Shown here: in pieces, positions 51,283 to 64,000 of the stretch
Position numbering within the stretch: position 1 is the first letter of the stretch
Layout: every line of letters begins with the position of its first letter
Made by a program: the position numbers and the translations under genes
NCBI GenBank assembly: GCA_018881555.1
Contig: JACAXG010000018.1
Location: forward strand, 372,001-436,000
Origin: Amblyornis subalaris
Lineage: Eukaryota > Chordata > Aves > Passeriformes > Ptilonorhynchidae
Direction: 5' to 3'
Length of the DNA: 64,000 nucleotides
The notes under the pieces: generated by a model
Database searches by the model: none
The model's input: only the letters and a program-made list of their open reading frames with translations
What the model was told of the DNA's origin: nothing

Positions 51283-53714
51283 AATAATATACTATGGTTT
51301 TCTTACTGTATCAATTTGGTCCTCTTCATTGCCATCTTTACCTTCCTGTTTCTTAGGTAAAAGGGTTATTCAGGTATCTGGGCAGGTGTGCTGTATCTTG
51401 TGAAACAGTAACTCAGCTCCTGGTGAGGTTCCTGTGTAAATGCTCTCCAGACAATCTTCAGATCAAACTGTGGAGCCACAGGACGCCCTGATTCATTCTT
51501 TAATGCGAGCAGGTCTGTTCAGATCTCTTTCCCATCATCAGGCTGTGCTTTCTGAGGCTGTGATCTNTTTGTAGTCACTGCACAGACTAAGCGCTTTCCC
51601 AGCGATACCTTTAATTAGGCCCTCACCCCCGAGCCAGCAGACGCGCTCACTGGCTGTGTCAGATGTTCCTCCACTCTCTGGAGGACAGTGCCAAGTGTGT
51701 ACCTTCTCTGCTTAACCTTAAACTTCGCTCAGGTCACTGTTCAGGATCACACCCTAAGGAAGAGCTTCACTCGTGCCTTATACTCATCCTCCGCCTGGTA
51801 ACCCCTTCCTCTGCTTTCCCTCTTGCCCTCGTCTGTTCAGCACTGCAGGAGCTGGTGGGTGACCAGCTCAGCTAAGATTCATTTTGCTGGGGTTTCCTGG
51901 GCCTCCCATCATGTTAAACTCTGTTTGTTGATTTCTCAGGGAATTCCTTTTTTTTTTCCTGGTAGCACTGGCAGGGTAGAGGTGTGTGCTGTAATTGCAT
52001 GTACACTCAGAGATGGTCAGGTGGGACTACACCAACAGTCCATCATGCAGCACTGTTACCCTTTTCTGGTGGGACTNGCAGGGTTACTCTGTTCCAAAAA
52101 GCTGAGTTTTGTGGCTGGCTGGCTAGCTGGTTTGCTGTCTTTTGTGCTCAGAAGCTGGAGGATAAGTTGGTAGACTTCCTTCACATTACTTGGCTCCTGG
52201 TTTTGTNGGCTCCAGCTGACAAGCTGAGAAATAATAACCTTAGAATATGAAGCAGAGGTCAAATGAAGAATATTTCTCAGCTTCCCCTTGTGTACACTCA
52301 GGCTAATATTGCACAGCTCAATATAGTCTTAATATCCTACAAAGTCAGCACTTTTGTCCTGAATAAATCCAAGGACCAGCCAGGTCCTCAGCTGCTGGGA
52401 ATAAACTGATTTCTCTTTAGTGCAATTTTGAGTTTATCGAAGGGCTGTCATACCAAGTGTGTGGCAAGTACTAGTGCCCAGTTTCCGACCCTTACGACAA
52501 AGCCTGGTTGCAAGCTCAGTAATTTTGTGAATTCTATTTTACTCAGTTTGTTGGTTCATCTTGCTTTCTGGACATCCATTTTTTCACATGTGGAGTTAGG
52601 GATCATAAATGTGTGCATACTCCTTCCCCTCTGAGCTGAAGATGCAGTGGGGTTGTGCAGAGGTCAGGTCTAAGTTTGCTCCAGAGCAAATGGNCTGTTC
52701 ACAAGTGAAAGTTTCTCCTTGACAGCCCACATTTGCCTGCTGGCACCTGAACAGCTTTGTTATACATCACCAGAGTGTGACCACTTTTCCGTTCTCATGT
52801 TGCTGCCTTCAGCATTGAGGGCTTATGTATCGGCTGGCTCCAGAGTCCAGCTGGATCCAAATTGATGGTTGATCTAATAACACACATGTGAGTGTGGCAC
52901 TTGGGTTTCTGACAGCCTTTGCCTGCTGCACGGGTTACTGACAGGCTCTGCTAAACTCACTGCTTTGCGCTGGAAATCTCCACATCCTAAATCTCTGCAT
53001 AAAGGAAGGTGTTTCTATTTCCTACAGAGTGTAAATCTTCATTGTGGTATAAAGTGATTTTATGTCCTCAGGCGTCTATACATTGACATTTATTTTTCTC
53101 TGTTTTTCAGACTGTTTTGCATATCATCAGTAGATATCAGCTGGACTATCCCTAAAATAAAAGTTACTGTCTACCTTGCTCAGTACTCTTGGACAGAAAG
53201 GAGGAAATGAAGTAGTGTATCTCTTAGGATAAAGGAATAAAGAGTCTATTTGTGGTCTGTGGAATACNGATGGGCAGGTGGCGAGGAAGATCATAATATG
53301 CCGTTAAATTAATAAGTCCATATAAGTCTGTTTCAGAGTCCAGGAGGATAATGCATTTTACCATTTTGTTTCTTTCTCTCAACAAGCCATCCTGTAAGCT
53401 GGAAGTGGGCATCCCATGCACAATCCAGTCTCTGATATCATCAGAGATCGCAACTCTGTAGTGTAATGATCACCTCATCTGTTTCTTGGTTTCAATTAAG
53501 GCATCTCTCAGTTGGTCTCAAACCCAGGACCTGGGTATTATTTCATTATTACTGTTATTATTCTGGACAATAACATATTACTCATGTTTGTCCTTTTTCC
53601 TTCAAGGAGATGAAAGTAATGGCAGTTTATTTTCTCAGTTCTTATTTGTGTGATTGAGCAAGGTGGTTATCTTGAGAGACAGCATTCTCTAGTTTTCTTC
53701 CCTGTTGCCTGTTG

Positions 53715-53728
53715 TAAAAAAAAAAAAA
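53715..53728. repeat. A homopolymer run
   Basis: About 13-14 consecutive A on the + strand, inside intron 3. Confidence 0.8.
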
Positions 53729-56700
53729 GTAGAAATTTGTGTTAATGCCTTCTTTGCAGGTTGCCAGGTCTTTCCTCCTGATACCACTTAAGCTACACAT
53801 GTTCTGGTGTTTTTTGAGATTTAATTCTTTCACAGAATATGTAAATAGTTTCGTGGGTTTTATGGCCTTTTTATTTTTTCAGGTAAACTATTGAAAAGTT
53901 ATTGAATAAAGACTTAGTTCATAATTCATAACTTCATCAAAATTCTTCCATTAAAAATTGCCAGGTGGAAAGAATTAAACAGTACAACTAGCAAGAGTGA
54001 AAACATTAAAGCACTATAAATATTAGTAACTAATACCAGAATGGACACATACACGTTTTTACATATCCTGGTGCTAAAGTTCATATACTCCAGAGCTCCC
54101 AGAAGATGTAGTTGTTTATGGTACAGATTTGAATGAGATATTTTTATTTTGTATTTAATCAGTTGGGTTTTTTTTTAATATTAAAGCAGCCCTGCTTTTA
54201 TCAGAAAGTATTTAATGTTGGATGTTTCTGTTTCTCCCTTACAAAAAAAAAATCTTTTTTATAATTGTTTTCAACTTTGTTATGGCAAGCACTGCAAAAT
54301 GCATTTCAGAGAGGAGGGCCNGGTTAATTCAGCAATGGATTCCATCTGTGTTGACGTTGGCTGCACAGCCCAGCCCGCCCCAGCTGTATGAAGTAACTGG
54401 TGCTCCAGCAGGGTCGAAATCAGACAAGCACCATTTGTGTTTCATTTCCTTTTTTCTTTCTTTCTGAATAACATTTTGTCTAAAAACAAGGATTTTTTTT
54501 CCCCCTGATCTTTATTGGAACCTCTTATTTGTTCCTGGATAAAATTCAGCTTTGAAACCTCAGTGCTGTGTCAAGTCAAAATTGGAATGACTCAGGACAG
54601 GTATTTCCTGGGTGAATGAGGTTTAATAATTATAGGAATTTCATATATTGTGTATACACCCGATGGGAAAAATGGTTTAAGGCTAGATCAAGAAATTAAT
54701 TTGTCTAATGAAAGGGGTGGTATGAATCTACACTGCCCCAGGAAAAAACTGTGACCCCAGCTCACTAGAACAAGGATCTGCCCACCTGCATGAAGCGAGA
54801 AAATGAACTCTTTGGAGGCAGTTCCCCCTCTTCAGGCCCCACAGAGGTGATATGTGTAGAGCAATTCGTAATTGCTGTCAATTTTCCAACNTTAATGGAC
54901 ATGTAATAATTTTTAATGTCCGTTATGGCTGTTGTGCAGCAGCAGCTAACCTTGAAAGGCTGATTTATTTTGTCATGATGTGCAGGTTGGCAATTCGATT
55001 TTTTTTCAGCAAAATTGCAGGATCACTACACTAAAAGTCATATTTTTTCTTTATTTTGCTTCTTCGACATAATTTCACTAGCAAAGCTGGTCTGTGAGGA
55101 AAACTTCATTTGGTTCACATTGTAGATAACAGTAATTGCCATCTGTGATTTGTAATTGGTTGTGACATAAGAAGTTGGCTGTGCCATTTGATACATAAGT
55201 AATATTAGTGTAAATTTCAATCTGACCAAGAATTTCTATCTTCAATCATAAATCAGTTCATTGTTCATGAAAAAGTTTCTGATTTTGCTTGGTGTGCGAA
55301 GCTAAGTCTATGCTGGATGAGCTGAAGGGCAGGGTTAGTCACTAGCTCCTTGCCTTCCTGCTCACTGGGAGCACACAAGCACTTACCTGCAAGGTGGAGT
55401 AACCTACTTGATACGAATTTAACTACAGAGCACACTAAGGGTTGGACTCATCTTGCTGATGTTGTTAAGAATTAGGTGTCTGGCGTAGGTGTGTAATCAG
55501 TAGTGAGATTTGGAGATGCCTAGCTTTGAAATATTCAAAGATGAATGTAGCCCTGAAAGTGCCCACAGAAGTAATTTCAGTGCAGTTAATGGCACACGTT
55601 ATTAAAGCTCAGGCTCCTCCCAGCTAACTTTAGGTCTGTAGCAAAAGAGAAATATAGTCTTTGTGGCCTCATCTTTGTGATGTGGAAGAAGGCTCTGCTA
55701 GACTGGTCAGCCCACCCAAGGAACAGTCTAGAGGTNTCTGTATCTGACCAGTTTCTCACTTCAGCATCTCTGTTCGGTTTAGACTGGATCAGTCCAGACA
55801 AACACTGTTGCATCTCTGTCATTACATGAAAAAACAAGAGAATGATGTATTGAAAAAGTGTTACTGCAGAAATGAGACTTTGCTTGCAAGTTAAATTTTT
55901 GTAATCATGCAATAAACCATTGGTACTGAAAAAAGGCTTCAGTATTTTCTCTAACACATAAATATGAAACTAAAAACCTGTGGCAAATATGAATGGATTC
56001 TGTAAAATATGATTGCTTTGGTACTTGTTAAGGAAATAGAACAGTAAAGTCATATGGAAGAAGTCACAGAGTACTAAATTTACTTTGTTACTATATCAAC
56101 ATACCAGCAGTCCCTCCGTTTTAAATTTAAACAGGTTTATATTTAGAAAATAAGCATTTTAGAATTTGACCTGGTATTTGACATATTTATTTTATCATGT
56201 AATAGTTTCTTGATGTTTCAAACTTTTCCTTTTTTGTAGCTCAGTTTTCATTATGTAGAAGTAGCATTATAAACGTCAATATGGATATTAAGAATTGATT
56301 TGCCATTGAAAAAAAACCTATTATGAAAATATGGTTAATTTTTCTGTCCTTAGTCTCTGCCAGCCCAGNCTATTTAACTTTTCTAAACTGTCCAACCGAA
56401 CTGCTGTTTGCTGCTGTAATGTGGATTATTTTAGGTGTAAAATACTAATAAATAAACCTTAACACTGCAAAATGGTCTATGCACAGAAATCTTTTTCCTA
56501 CATAAACCCTTTAGANTTCCAGTTTTTAAATAGAGAACTATATCTTTTCAACAGTTTTACCCCTTAATATTTTGTAGAGAAAAATTCTTTTAATGTAGCT
56601 GTTATCTTGATTTTGCCATCCTTAGCAATGACAAGTAGGATCCTACAGTGTTTAGTATCTCCAAAGGAACTCAGTCGGAGGACATGCAAGAAAGTTCTGT

Positions 56701-57065
56701 TTCCTTATCATGAGTAAAGGTAAAGGTCTTGACAATGATGATGCTTTTATAAAGGTATCAGCATGTTACGAACATAATTAAGTCACTTTGTTTCTTCTAG
56801 TCTCAACTTTGACTTATTCTTCTTTAATTATAACAACATATGAGGAATTTGAGATTTAGGCTTCTCATCTGAAAGATGCTACCTTGCAGAACATCTAATT
56901 TAGCCCTCCAGAGCCTTGCCTTTAGAGACAGTTAACATAAGAAATAGTCACAAGAGCAGAGTTTATGAGGCTGGTTGCATTGGCACTGCTCATGAGCAGA
57001 TGTTCTGACCATGTTTCATTTACCTTGTTGGTCTGTAGTCACTTTCTGTTTTTTTGTTCATTTAG

Positions 57066-64000
<6,935 letters not shown>

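Larger units (their letters stand above)
44130..57065 (+). other. AFAP1: AFAP1 intron 3 (12.9 kb)
   Basis: The intron is bounded by gtgagt and ttag. It holds a minus-strand CR1 copy (49.2-49.8 kb), a TA/CA microsatellite (51.2 kb), an A run (53.71 kb) and otherwise unique AT-rich DNA. No alternative exon is evident. Confidence 0.9.

Overview
The window looks like vertebrate nuclear DNA, most probably from a bird. The single supportable gene is split by long introns with GT/AG boundaries. The interspersed repeats I recognise are all CR1 LINE fragments, the dominant family in birds and present in other sauropsids. Repeat density is low. Single ambiguous bases (n) are scattered through most of the window, which suggests a draft or consensus assembly. 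I see no bacterial-type operons, CRISPR arrays, rRNA or tRNA genes.

The gene is AFAP1 (actin filament-associated protein 1, AFAP-110) on the + strand. Four consecutive coding exons are present: 38791-38919, 44032-44129, 57066-57174 and 62682-62893. Spliced, they give residues 1 to 182 in an unbroken frame, with the junction phases fitting exactly. The encoded part contains the N-terminal leucine-rich segment, the proline-rich Src SH3-binding region (PPQMPLP at 62-68, Pro71), the tyrosines Tyr93, Tyr94 and Tyr125 known as Src-family sites in AFAP-110, an acidic serine-rich linker, and the start of the first PH domain (from about residue 152). The rest of PH1, PH2, the leucine zipper and the actin-binding region must lie beyond base 64000.

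Layout: 1-38790 has no coding exon I can recognise. It is best read as upstream flank and/or intron 1 of AFAP1, whose 5' untranslated exon I could not identify. It carries CR1 fragments near 10.0-10.4, 17.5-17.75 and 36.9-37.35 kb, several simple repeats and T-rich tracts, a small GC/CpG-rich patch near 27.3 kb, and a TATA-box-like site 300 bp upstream of the first coding exon. Intron 2 is 5.1 kb. Intron 3 is 12.9 kb and holds a minus-strand CR1 copy and a TA/CA microsatellite. Intron 4 is 5.5 kb. The last 1.1 kb is the start of intron 5.

I did not find a convincing new biological system. The more interesting leads are the possible intronic TATA promoter, a CR1 pair in opposite orientation flanking exons 2 and 3 (a geometry that can favour circular RNA), a proline-to-glutamine difference at residue 73 beside the Src SH3-binding site, and a recurring G4T8-type motif.
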